A DNA stretch of 64,000 nucleotides, taken from the NCBI GenBank assembly GCA_028583405.1, contig CM053250.1, positions 40,908,230 through 40,972,229 of the forward strand. The letters run 5' to 3'. This document shows, in pieces, positions 10,985-47,879 of this stretch. This DNA is from Pogonophryne albipinna. Lineage: Eukaryota; Chordata; Actinopteri; Perciformes; Artedidraconidae. Both the position numbers and the translations under genes were made by a program. Under the pieces are notes generated by a model, which ran no database searches, was not told the origin of the DNA, and worked only from the letters and a program-made list of their open reading frames with translations. The first letter of the stretch is position 1. Every line of letters starts with the position of its first letter.

Positions 10985-11178
10985 AAAAGCTGTTGGAGTG
11001 GATTGTAAGGCCTACTTCCTATTTATACGGAAGTGAGCCCGGAGGTGGGGCCCACGTCATAGGTGGGCGTGGAATAAATCTGTCAGTGCTGCACACGTGC
11101 AGTGGGATTAACCCAATAGCGATAGCCTTAGAGGGCTGCGCCTATACTCATAGAAGCTGGGTTACATTACGTAACCCC
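10985..11178 (-). repeat. DIRS right inverted terminal repeat
   Basis: Reverse complement of the left terminal repeat over about 170 bp, then a unique outer edge ending ACGTAACCCC. Confidence 0.8.
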
Positions 11179-11690
11179 AATTAGATAAGCTATCTGGCCG
11201 TGTGTGGTTTGTGAGGGCTGCGTACAAACAGTGTCAGCTGTTTATGCATATTGGATACAAATCGTTATTGCACCCTTTAGATTTGAGACCGACAGACATA
11301 TAGAGGAACGGACCGACTGTCACTGCCCGTCCCTGAAACCCCTGTTAGTGTTTGTTTCTACTGTGTGTCTCTCTCTCTGCCTGCTGGTCTGCTCGACACG
11401 GCTGGGAGCAATCTGCAATCAACCACACCTGTAACCTGCTCATCAGCCACACTATGAAAGCCTGCAGCCTGCACTCATTCCCTGCCGGATTGTTGCCGTG
11501 AACGTTTTGTTGCGTGCCGCTCTAGCTTTTTACCAGCATATTCTTTGACAACTTTGCCTGCTTTTGCCTCACACTCATTTTTGTGTCTCTCCCAGGAGGA
11601 ATCCAAGGCCTTCCACACTCCCAAGACCAGCCAGGCCTCTCCACCCTGGAACAACTGACACCGACAGTGACTTGTACGAGCTGCTGGTCG
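11179..11690. other. Right flank of DIRS, repeat-like, unassigned
   Basis: It contains CACACCTGTAACCTGCTCAT and other phrases resembling LTR- or SINE-like teleost repeats, with no coding frame worth reporting. It may be the same host repeat as 7321-7532, split by the DIRS, but I cannot show continuity. Confidence 0.3.
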
Positions 11691-11699
11691 CATTTAAAA

Positions 11700-11985
11700 A
11701 AAAGAAAAGAGTTCTGATTAATCGGAACAATAAAGCACGTTATCATACTCTAAAATAATAACATTCTAATAAAAAAGTCTAACTTGTAGCTGGAAATGTT
11801 TTAAGAATAGTAGGGCAATGTTCTAACAATGTTATCACCAAACATTTTAAGAATGGTTTTAGAGAACGTTATCCTACCTTTCAGAAGAACGTTCTGGGAA
11901 CCAAAAGAAAACTTCCCGCTGAAAACATTCCGAGAACAATGACTAACATTCTCAGAATGTTTTTAGAACAAAACATTTCTAGCTG
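11700..11985. repeat. Repeat rich in GAACGTTCT-like palindromes
   Basis: Diverged copies of AACATTCT/AACGTTCT/GAACGTTCTGGGAAC alternate on both strands. The ends share AGCTGG (CTTGTAGCTGGAAA at 11786 and CTAGCTGGGTG at 11980). It is probably a MITE-type satellite; family not identified. Confidence 0.4.
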
Positions 11986-12470
11986 GGTGAGAGCGTTCAG
12001 ATAGATAGGACCTAAACCAGCCTAAAGCAGTTCCCTGTATGCCAACTAAGTTCTCTAGTCTTTGCAATAGGATATCATGGTCGATAGTATCAAATGCAGC
12101 ACTGAGATCGAGCAAAACAAGAATAGAGACAAGTCCCTTGTCTGAGGCTATTAGAATGTCATTTGTGACTTTAACCAGAGCTGTCTCTGTGCTATGATGT
12201 GTTCTAAAGCCAGACTGAAAATCTTCAAATAAATCATTGTTTTTTAAGTAATCACACAGCTGATTTGCGACTGCTTTCTCAAGAATTTTTGAGAGGAACG
12301 GAAGATTAGAAATAGGTCTATAATTGGCTAAAACCTCTGGATCGAGGTTGTGCTTTTTAAGAAGCGGTTTTATCACTGCTACTTTGAATGATTGTGGAAC
12401 ATAGCCTGATAATAAAGACATATTCATAATATTGAATAAAGAAGTGCTAATTAATGGAAAAACTTCCTTT
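11986..12470 (-). mobile_element. L2-like LINE, reverse transcriptase fragment
   Basis: The minus-strand frame from 12427 has [36 protein letters not shown] and the palm motif [14 protein letters not shown], then [11 protein letters not shown], all standard for the L2 clade. The catalytic YADD box is missing because the copy ends at about 11990. It is 5' and 3' truncated, without stops in the retained part. Confidence 0.85.
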
Positions 12471-12501
12471 AACCTCTCCTACACCGCACCCCCGATACCT
12501 G
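12471..12501. other. Harbinger left flank with target site CTG
   Basis: CTG at 12499-12501 is repeated at 13513-13515 after the element, consistent with the 3-bp target duplication of PIF/Harbinger. Confidence 0.5.
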
Positions 12502-13512
12502 GGGGGTATACTACGAAGCAGGATTTTCGCTTAGCCGGCTAACTTCAGGGAAAACTCGGGGTTTCCGGTCCTACGAAGCTGGTTCTCTTTTTAGCAGGCT
12601 ACCATGGTAACTTATGCTGTGCGGCTAACCTGGTCGGGACCAGGTTAGGTTGCAGGCTAAGAGCTCAACTCAGTGAAAGCACTGCCTGCTGACCAATCAG
12701 AGCTCAGTGTGCGGAGTTTAAAGCGATCAAGTCATATTACAGGAGAAAGGAAATACAGAAAAGCTGCCGTTACAGGAAAGACGGCCGGCAAAAATCACCG
12801 ACTGTGTGAACGTGAACATTAATAGAATATCACCTCCATCTTCAGAGCAATCTGACTATTATAACATTAGCGTTAAGAAAGCTTACTTAAATATCTGCCA
12901 CAACATAAGTAACCGGATCAGAGTAACATTACGTACAGTCCGCGGCATATCACTTCATAATGTATCATATATTTCCTTATCTGGCCGTGCAACACTCACA
13001 GTGTCACATACTGTATGCAGAAGTATTATTTTAAGCAACACATTAAGTTGACGAAACACTCGAGACAAATCAAATCAAATCCACTCGTGTCTTAGACGGG
13101 CAGTGATATCATAAACCTGTTAATGTACGCATTCAAACACTTTTTCTTTTACCAGCTGTATTCACCTTGCAGGTGCAGCTATGGCTTTTATCCTGGATAA
13201 AGTGTTTAAGTCATGGATGTTTAAAGTTTAACTTCTTCATATGTCTAATATTATAGTTGACTTTTCATTCAGGAAGTATGACGCTGCGCTGTCAGTACGC
13301 TTGTCCATGTTTGTGATTGGTCGAATGCTCCAAATGCCACCCCTTTCATGTGAACGCGCACCTAACTAGATAGGACACGGCTGGCTTGAGCGATCCACTT
13401 GATAACCCGCGTCGTAGTACCGTTTAGCGAGAGCGCGTATGTTTTGGATTAGGCCAACCGGCTAACTCAAACATATCCAGGTTATGTTGAACCAGCTTCG
13501 TAGTACAGGCCT
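12502..13512. mobile_element. PIF/Harbinger non-autonomous element
   Basis: The left end GGGGGTATACTACGAAGC and the reverse complement of the right end AGGCCTGTACTACGAAGC share the TACTACGAAGC core of teleost Harbinger ends. The copy is 1011 bp with a CTG duplication at both sides. No transposase or Myb-like frame is present. Its right 240 bp recur inverted at 3384-3630. Confidence 0.75.
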
Positions 13513-13557
13513 CTGGGGGAAAAACGCGTCATCTTCATCATCAAGCAGCGTCTGAGG

Positions 13558-16046
13558 CAGGGGCGTCGCCCTGACCTGGAAACATTCGGGGCTTAGCCCA
13601 CAGTGGCGGCGCTACAGTCTAATTTTCTACTGCAAGACTCCCCACACGCACATACACAATTGCGCCATCTGGTGTCACAAACGTGTGCCTGCATTAGCTT
13701 TGTTACGGCAATGGATTGTGGGAGATTCTCATAGCACGTGAGGATCTCTTGAGGGTAAGGTGCCTGTATTATCTCGGTGGACAAAATGTATGTTTTTATT
13801 TTATAAGGACAATAACGTACTGTTGTGTTTGTTTAGTTTAATGTTAATTGTTTAATGCTCACAGTCACAGCAACATGTTTTTTGTGTGAAAAACATGTTC
13901 TGAGTGATCTGTTGCCGAGGGGACACTACACCGGAGTTACATAAGCAGAGATAAAGTGCTATTTTGGGGGGAACTCACCTCCTCTGGGGTCCCCCAGGAA
14001 GATTTTTTTTAAATGTTGAAGTTAAAAGCATCAATCTTGTGCACTTTGAGAGCAACATTAAGAGATATGGATACATCTATCAACACCCATATGTAAAAAA
14101 TGAATCAGAATCAGAAACGGGTTTATTATTTAAAAACACTTCATTTTCCAATTAAATCATAAACTATGTCAAATTATTAGAAGTTGTTAGTAATCAGATT
14201 AAACAGAAAAAAGGGATGGAAGGAGGAAATAATAATCCCTCCTCACTTGCTGATTCTCTCATGACTTGCTGTTTCCCTCATCCCTTGCTGTTTCCCTCAT
14301 CACTTGCTGTTTGCGGTTGAAATGATCTCTTTTGCTGGCCAAACATGCTGGATGGAAAGCAGTGGTGTTTCACTTGCCTTGGCCCTGTATCTGCAGTCCC
14401 TAAATCAGTCATGTTACCCATTGACTCTTGTCTGTTCTGGTGTTCCTGTTCATTGTTGTCTCCATTGTCGTTCTTGTCTGTTGTATCTCCTTCTTGTGTG
14501 TCCCTTTCTCCTGTTCTCCTTTCTTCATCCTCTACTCTGTTTGGCTCATCTGTGATGACTGTGTAGGTAAACACAAACAAGTATGTAAGTCAATCAGTTT
14601 CCAGCTCTGTCTAATAAATGAATTTCAAGATACACAAATTTGTCTTCATTAAAATGAGTGTCACCACACTGTCACAAAATGTAATACTAACCAACTGAAA
14701 ATAGTTAAATTTACATTGGAAACCTCTTGTACAGTAGATATCACTGTTAAGAGTAGTTATCTGCAAATAGGACAGAATCATTCCTATACAAATGCAGTTT
14801 GAGTAATTCACTTAATATATTCACTTAATACTCTAATATAGTCATGTTCACTTAATACTCTAATGTAGTCATCTTTCTGCATTCAACACTAAGGAAAGCT
14901 GTACAATTTGTCATGATAATGAGGAAAAAAGGCCTCCGACAATGCAGATCATTTTTTGATCATATACATTTTAAGATGGGGGTCAAGGCTTAATATTTGG
15001 GAGCATAGTGTCCCTTGCCCCCTTTCAGGAGCCCCACTGGATTAGCTTTGATCTGAAATATTTGTATAAAAAACTTGTTAGCTGGCTGTCCATCTCATAA
15101 TGTATTGTTCACATAGAAACTAGCTGTCAATAGGAAATATCAATCAGAAGAATTATAATTTAATGTAAAAATCTGTCACAAAAAGAGGTTGTACATTTAA
15201 ATTCAGGTGTTGTTATGGCAACGTCAGTGGCCAAACAGCCACATTTACTGCTGAAAATATGTTCAAACATGCTGTGACACGCAGTGGCAACTATGCCACC
15301 ATTTCAGCTGACTTTCCTCAGAAATACCATCACATAACATCCATATTTCAGTGCTAGGTTGATGCTTAGCTAAGCTAACTATGAAACACTTTAACTGACA
15401 GGACTCCGGATCAACTGTGTACTGTAAGGTAGCTTCTAGCTTCATGTCGAACACTGACAGTAAGTCAACATTTCCCAGAGAGCTTTCTTTGAAATCACCA
15501 GGTAACGCTAAAAAACACAACATTTAGATTGTATGACAAAGTGTTTATTTATTTGGCTAGCTATAGCTACTTGCTAACGGTTTAGCTTACCCGCGCGATT
15601 CAAAGTAACGTCAACGTAGCTATAGTTTATGCTTTGCTTACATGTTTGCATAACTTGTAAGTTTACTGACATTTACATACCTTGTTCACCTGGCTCAGGT
15701 GGTGGCTCTGGGGTTGTTGTGTGAGCCACCACTTGAGAATTGCCGTCTGTTTTATTAAAAAAATGTCTAATGTCCATCTTCTTCAGAAACTCAGCGTCCG
15801 CGGCTGACAGTTTAAAGTTTAAACACTGTCACAGAGGAGAGGTACGTACCTGTCAGCCAATAAAACACGTTTATTTCCATGCAACTCTCTGATTGGTCTG
15901 GTGACTCTGTTGCATTCACTGAACACGGGAAATTACAATCCTGCCGTCCTCTAGGTAAAGTACGGTTAATGTATTATATTATTGAGGGAGAATTTGTCCG
16001 GGGCTAAAGAAATAGCCCCGGATGCCTACCCCAGGCGACGCCCATG
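13558..16046 (-). mobile_element. hAT transposon (TTF/ZMYM-type) with 8-bp target duplication
   Basis: Ends CAGGGGCGTCGCC (13558) and the reverse complement of CATGGGCGTCGCC (ending 16046), flanked by exact GTCTGAGG (13550-13557, 16047-16054). Coding direction is minus. An exon at 15681-15777 begins MDIRHFFNKTDGNSQVV and ends at a GTATGT donor. A later block in the frame 14278-14580 reads TGPRQVKHHCFPSSMFGQQK, the start of the TTF-type finger domain of these transposases. Catalytic parts are absent, so the copy is deleted. Its promoter-side sequence recurs at 21740-21890, and the block 13965-14100 at 22370-22440 and 28930-29060. Confidence 0.85.
15681..15777 (-). pseudogene. First coding exon of the TTF-type hAT transposase
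   Basis: ATG at 15777, frame MDIRHFFNK...PEPPPEPGEQ, then a consensus donor (G before GTATGT). MDIR-x-FF is the usual opening of ZMYM-related hAT transposases. Downstream exons are incomplete in this copy. Confidence 0.6.
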
Positions 16047-16054
16047 GTCTGAGG

Positions 16055-17080
16055 GCATCTTAATATTCAATAAACTATGAATGTTTTATATCCATGTAAC
16101 GGGAAGAAACTCAGCTAACTGGTCTTTTTTTTTAAACCCACAAAGCTAGCGCTGAGCCTATGAATTAGCCACGAGCGAAAAATGCTAACGGCGTGTTGCA
16201 CAGAAACTCACTCATAACACCCTTATTACTTATCGTAGCTGCACGTCCAACCCATCGATCTGATCGGGAGATGACACAGAATCGATGGGTACATACATCA
16301 TCACTCCATGATAAGAACTCACGAAGCTATTAACAAGAACAGACATCAAAACATGTGGCGCTAGGTAGCTAAAAACGGCAACATGGCTCACCTTGGTCGT
16401 TGTCTGGTCAAAAGTGGTCTTCAATGGCATTAAAACGATAAAAACGCTGCTGAAGTTAATCCATATGTTAATCCAATGTGTCTGTGTCCCTTTGAAATGA
16501 TTTCTGATAATCCATAAGCAATAAACCTGCTTTTCCATTTCCAGATGTCAGAGCGAGAGATAGCTTCACTCTGATGCAAAACTGTATGCGCAAAGCCCCC
16601 ACTTTTTTTTTTACCATGTGTGTGTATGGGGAAATTCCCCTTCGATTCTATTGGCTCTAACGGTCAAAAAGAGATGTCAATCACCAAAATCGACCAATGG
16701 GTTCCAGAGAAACGGTAAAAACGGCCATTTCCACCCAAATGGCCACCTCAGAGGTGGAGTTTTTTTTGCTAAACCTCTATAAAAAGGTCAAATCTCACTT
16801 GTTTTGCATCAATCTGATACAGGGTACTTATTATATGTTGTACTTTGGATTCCTAAAGCTTTTAGTCTACCTTACCATCATCCAAGGGTAGTTTTCACTA
16901 TAAGTAAAAAAGAATTTTTGGACAGACACTATAATTTACAGTTTTTTACAATGTTCAATCTGAATTTTCTTTAAAATAAAAAACATCTATATTGATTCTG
17001 ACTTTTCTACATCCAACTCACAGGTTTATCATTACTTTGAGAAAAAAGATTATTAATTTAACCCTTTTAGAAGGGAAGAT
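16055..17080. other. Repeat-like, partly similar to the hAT intron at 4.0 kb
   Basis: The phrase CTTCAATGGCATTAAAACGA and the following AAAAACGCTG near 16420-16450 match 4080-4115. The rest has no coding frame, terminal repeats or tandem pattern I can support. Probably old transposon sequence. Confidence 0.35.
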
Positions 17081-17124
17081 ATGGTCATTTGTTCTGGGAA
17101 TGTCATTTTCGAGCATGAGGCCAG

Positions 17125-17881
17125 GTGTATACCAGTATGTAGTGTCTCTACTTTAAAGAGTCCTCTCCTGCTGATGTTCAGGTGTATATCAGTATGTAGT
17201 GTCTCTACTTTAAAGAGTCCTCTCCTGCTGATGTTCAGGTGTATATCAGTATGTAGTGTCTCTACTTTAAAGAGTCCTCTCCTGCTGATGTTCAGGTGTA
17301 TATCAGTATGTAGTGTCTCTACTTTAAAGAGTCCTCTCCTGCTGATGTTCAGGTGTATATCAGTATGTAGTATCTCTACTTTAAAGAGTCCTCTCCTGCT
17401 GATGTTCAGGTGTATATCAGTATGTCGTGTCTCTACTTTAAAGAGTCCTCTCCTGCTGATGTTCAGGTGTATACCAGTATGTAGTGTCTCTACTTTAAAG
17501 AGTCCTCTCCTGCTGATGTTCAGGTGTATATCAGTATGTAGTGTCTCTACTTTAAAGAGTCCTCTCCTGCTGATGTTCAGGTGTATATCAGTATGTAGTG
17601 TCTCTACTTTAAAGAGTCCTCTCCTGCTGATGTTCAGGTGTATATCAGTATCTTGTGTCTCTACTTTAAAGAGTCCTCTCCTGCTGATGTTCAGGTGTAT
17701 ATCAGTATAGTGTCTCTACTTTAAAGAGTCCTCTCCTGCTGATGTTCAGGTGTATATCAGTATGGAGTGTCTCTACTTTAAAGAGTCCTCTGCTGCTGAT
17801 GTTCAGATGTATATCAGTATGTAGTGTCTCTACTTTAAAGAGTCCTCTGCTGCTGATGTTCAGGTGTATATCAGTATGAAG
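17125..17881 (+). repeat. 57-bp minisatellite, 13 full units plus a partial
   Basis: Each unit starts GTGTATATCAGTATGTAGTG and ends GATGTTCAG. Units start at 17125, 17182, 17239 and so on every 57 bp. The eleventh unit has a 2-bp deletion at about 17708, and the last units carry TCTGCTGCTG instead of TCTCCTGCTG. Because 57 is a multiple of three, the array gives a long but spurious open frame (17081-17710). Confidence 0.95.
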
Positions 17882-19140
17882 TTTATCACTATGAGTGTCA
17901 GAGTGTCACTGTTTAGCAGAGGGGAGACAGTTGTCTTCATTCACAGCAGGCCATACCATAGGAGAATATGTCTGGACATGTCCCGTCCTGCACACCAGAG
18001 GTCATGACCTTTCCCCACATATATGGGTATGAGGGTGTGTCTTTGGTTTTCTGTCCCTGTGTGGAGCATAACAGCACTGGTTGAGAGGGAGAAAGCTAGA
18101 GGGGTTTCTCCTTGGTAAGTTCTCTCAAATTTGTTGTGGTTTTGGATGTGTGCTGAATGTATTGTTGAATGAGTTTGATGCTGAATGTATTGTTGAATGA
18201 GTTTGATATCACCGACCACCTATGAGGAACTCCCTCTGAATTCATGTCGGATTAGGTGTTGAATGCAACTGAAGGGGGACAGTTGAAGAGATTTCACTAA
18301 AACCAACGGAAGAGGGCAGTTGAATTTAATGTCACAACTGAAGAGGGACAGTTGGAGAGATTCTAATGTATTTGATTTCACACCCGGTAATCTATGAGGA
18401 TTTTCCTCTGAATTCTGCCGGAATAGGTTCATAATGCAACTGAAGAGGGACAGTTGAAGAGAGATTTACCAAATGAAATAAGAAATGTAAAACTGTGAAT
18501 TGAGGTTTTTGATTAGTAATTTACCACAGCATGTCACATTGTAACGAGAGAAGGTAAAAACCCTGTGTGGACCATTTTCTTCAAATAAAATCATCCCACC
18601 CTTTTGGACTGGAATAACTTAAAATAAATCCACGCTCTCCTCTCCTGCTTAAGGTAAGATTGCACACTGCCACACTCACACTTAGGTAGGGCCACACCTC
18701 ATTACTGATAACAGAATCCTACGGGATTGCTAAAACAGATTTAGCGGGTCGTCTGAATTGAAACAGCAGTTAATTGAACCTGGTTCTTCAGGAGTTAATA
18801 GAGGTGAGATCTTGCTGACCCCGGTGGATCCGAACCGGGCCGTAAACTTACATAGACTCAATAGCTCCTGTTAGGTCAATTAGTAGGTCTGATTAATAGC
18901 CAGAATAATGAATACAGGCGTAATGCCTTTCACATACAATGTGTTGAAAGTTGAAATGCTAGCCAATAAACACATGAGTCATTATGTACAAAGGAGTCCA
19001 ATTGAAGCATTACAGACGGGCCATGGCAGACCATATATAACACACTACAGGAAAGGGAATCCCCAAAAAGAAGAATTGGGCCCCTTTAACTACAACCTTT
19101 GTCAGCTTTAAAAACACAATCAAAATAAGAAGTGGGTCAT
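17882..19140. other. Unassigned region with short local duplications
   Basis: A 28-bp direct duplication (GCTGAATGTATTGTTGAATG...) lies at 18151-18206. A looser repeat of about 80 bp (CTATGAGGA...CCTCTGAATTC to GACAGTTGAAGAGA) occurs at 18219-18300 and 18391-18470, with GAAGAGGGACAGTTG also at 18342. AATAAA signals are at about 18586 and 18624. The pattern could be an LTR U3 region with repeats, but no primer-binding site or partner LTR was found. This is intergenic sequence downstream of btbd10. Confidence 0.35.
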
Positions 19141-19162
19141 ACAGGATGTGTTGTGAATAATC

Positions 19163-19168
19163 TTTATT
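19163..19168 (-). terminator. btbd10: btbd10 polyadenylation signal AATAAA
   Basis: TTTATT on the plus strand reads AATAAA in the gene direction, about 570 nt after the stop codon. It is the most plausible signal before the next repeat-rich sequence. Confidence 0.5.
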
Positions 19169-19228
19169 AGAAAAACATCGTGTGGAACCTCTCAGACATC
19201 CTGTGAGGAGATGGACCTGTGCAGACTG

Positions 19229-19375
<147 letters not shown>

Positions 19376-19491
19376 TTGGTCAGATAAATAAATTAGAGTG
19401 GGGGGTGCTGCTGGGCTCGTCTCCTCCCCCTGGGCCTGAGAGAGGCTGCAGCAGAGTGCTGAACAAGGCAAAGTGGTGTTTGCCACTCGGA

Positions 19492-19521
19492 GTGGGGGGG
19501 TGGGGGGGTGGGGGGGGGGCT
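19492..19521 (+). repeat. G-run with quadruplex potential
   Basis: Four runs of seven or more G separated by single T (GTGGGGGGGTGGGGGGGTGG and on) on the plus strand, C-rich in the btbd10 transcript. Confidence 0.7.
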
Positions 19522-19642
19522 TCTCACTGATGGCCACAAGTGTACAAAATCTCTCTAACTGTGGCATAGGAACTGTGTGCTGATTGGCTGCTGCAGGGAC
19601 TGTAGTCTGACAATGATCAGAGACGTTTAGTTCTGGTTAACT

Positions 19643-19664
19643 GTGAGTGTGTGTGCGTGTGCGT

Positions 19665-19704
<40 letters not shown>
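19643..19704. repeat. (TG)n / TGCG microsatellite
   Basis: Alternating TG with early GTGC units on the plus strand, CA in the btbd10 transcript, beginning about 30 nt after its stop codon. Confidence 0.95.
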
Positions 19705-19706
<2 letters not shown>

Positions 19707-19732
19707 AAGCACTTGTTGCTGTCAGTGTGACC

Positions 19733-46164
<26,432 letters not shown>

Positions 46165-46750
46165 TACTTTCCAAGTTCATCAGCATCGTTTCACACACAC
46201 AACCGTGATTCAAACTCGCTGCTGAAATCCAACGATTTGACCCAAAGCTTCAGATGTGTCTAAAGGGCGATGAAGGCACGCACCGGCTATCACTCTGTCA
46301 CCGGAGGACCTGAAACAGTGAATGGCTGCGTGCTGACTGAATCAGAGTGGTGCTGCGTTCAGGGGCTGCTTGTAAACTCCCACTTCTGAGTCCTTCATTT
46401 GCTAGTAACGCATTTCATTGACGTTGATCCGGAACAGGTCCTAATCTAATCAATAGCGAGGTGGCTGCCATATCCCACAAGACCCCCAATTGAACATCTT
46501 ATAAAATAATGTTTTGGAAGATGTGCATTATGTTGGAACCAAAATCTTACAAAACACCCCTCATAACCAGGCTATTAGTATTCTCAACAAAATCATGTTA
46601 AACAAACCATGTCAAGTCATAACTGGATTTGATTTGGTAAGGGACATCATATATTCCCCTGTTAACTTGCCACAACCCGCTGCTTAAAATGTGAAAGAAC
46701 CCTTGAGTAGACAATTTCTCCCTCATGTTTACTACTCATCATGTAATTAA
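46165..46750. other. Upstream region of btbd10, promoter not resolved
   Basis: No TATA box is seen on the minus strand near 46200-46300. The sequence is moderately GC-rich up to about 46450, as for a housekeeping-type promoter. Location by inference only. Confidence 0.3.
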
Positions 46751-46752
46751 GC

Positions 46753-47408
46753 TTAAAGTGGACCTATCATGCTATATTTGAATAATATATTGTAGGGTCA
46801 TACCTATATAAAACATGTCTGTGACATTTTTTTTTTTTTTGCACTGTCGCCAGCAGAGAGCCCACAGCTTGATCGTAGAGCAATGGTTAACATTCATTGA
46901 AATAACAGCCTGTCCTCCTCCAAAAAACGACCAAATAGGTCGATTGTTCAGCAGCTTATTACGACCTCTAGTCACGTTTTAAAGTTTAGTACCTCCAGTG
47001 GTCGTGTAAGAAACAACAATTTGCAGCTTATTGGCTGATGCTCCCGTTGATTGCAAACGCTCCGGTGGGTCGTATATTCACAAATAACCCTCTCTGTAAA
47101 ATCCTAAATTGTAGGATAGTTTGGCCATTAAAATGCTTTTTGATTACATTTCTAGCGAGAAGTGTATATTGTACTTTTAGAATCCACGTCCAGTGGATGT
47201 GTATGATCTATAGTTTGATAGATATTACGAAGATGATTTGAGGTCTCGCCAGGAGAACGTGTATATACTACGTCTTTCCCCTATTCATTTCTATTGACGG
47301 CAGCGTCCATGTAAAGTTGGCGTCAACCCTCATGGGGTGAAAACAGTATTTCCGATGAAGTATTCCCCTCACTGTCAAATGATTTTACAGTGATATCTGC
47401 AGTCAGGG
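46753..47408 (+). repeat. piggyBac-like MITE end plus long repeat inverted at 52.35-53.15 kb
   Basis: Begins TTAAAGTGGACCTATCATGC. 46915-47408 is the reverse complement of 52355-52790 (ACAAATAACCCTCTCTGTAA; GGATAGTTTGGCCATTAAAA; ATCCACGTCCAGTGGATGTG). The conserved 67-residue frame in both copies looks like chance. Confidence 0.7.
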
Positions 47409-47879
47409 TTCCTGTAGGTTTCACCAACTCAAATGTAAGACTTTTTAAGACCACTTTGAATAGAACTTAAGACCCATTTCACGGCAAGAAAGTATGAAGG
47501 AAAATTGCTTTGAAAGAAGAAATACGTCCCATAATTACTTACAAAGTAAATGTATTCATGTTCAACATAAGAACGATGACTGAAAATAACAGTACACAGA
47601 ACTGTGTTAGCGTGTAAGACAAAAAGTGTGTATGTGTGTGCGTGTCTCTGTGTGTGTGTGTGTGTGTGTGTGCGTGTGTGTGTGTGACAAGAACTATATT
47701 TAGAGATCTGCTGCCTTCATGCTGTTGTATGATTGGTGTTTAGCTACGGTATTTAACGTCCATAGCTTCTCCGCTTTTAGGGTTGACGTAGACCCAAACA
47801 TCACCCGGAGGTCCCCCGATGTTGTTGCGGGAGCTGCTGCACTAGCTAACGCTGCATTAGCAAAACAAACGCTAATTTT
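47409..47879. other. Flank with a TG microsatellite
   Basis: (TG)n at 47626-47688, otherwise nothing recognised. Confidence 0.4.

Larger units (their letters stand above)
7533..11178 (+). mobile_element. DIRS-like tyrosine-recombinase retrotransposon, internally deleted
   Basis: The element is 3.6 kb. Inverted terminal repeats lie at 7533-7717 and 10985-11178. The internal complementary region at 10855-10956 is made of the reverse complement of the element's left edge joined to the reverse complement of its right edge, the defining architecture of DIRS elements that replicate through a circle. A tyrosine recombinase remnant lies at about 10,070-10,520. No reverse transcriptase/RNase H domain is seen, so the copy is non-autonomous. 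As expected for DIRS, no target duplication is seen (flanks GTGTATTT and AATTAG). Confidence 0.85.

Noticed and set aside
17081..17710. 209-codon open frame with repeated STLKSPLLLMF
   Set aside because: Product of the 57-bp minisatellite; the period is a multiple of three and the frame ends at a 2-bp unit deletion.
17125..17881. Possible CRISPR-like array
   Set aside because: Repeats are contiguous without spacers, in a vertebrate genome; it is a minisatellite.
18815..18850. tRNA-like B-box text (GGTGGATCCGAACC)
   Set aside because: No matching A box at the right distance and no cloverleaf can be drawn.
47038..47241. 67-codon frame conserved with 52524-52727 (MLPLIANAPVGRIF...)
   Set aside because: Conserved only because both lie in inverted copies of one repeat; short and with no recognisable domain.
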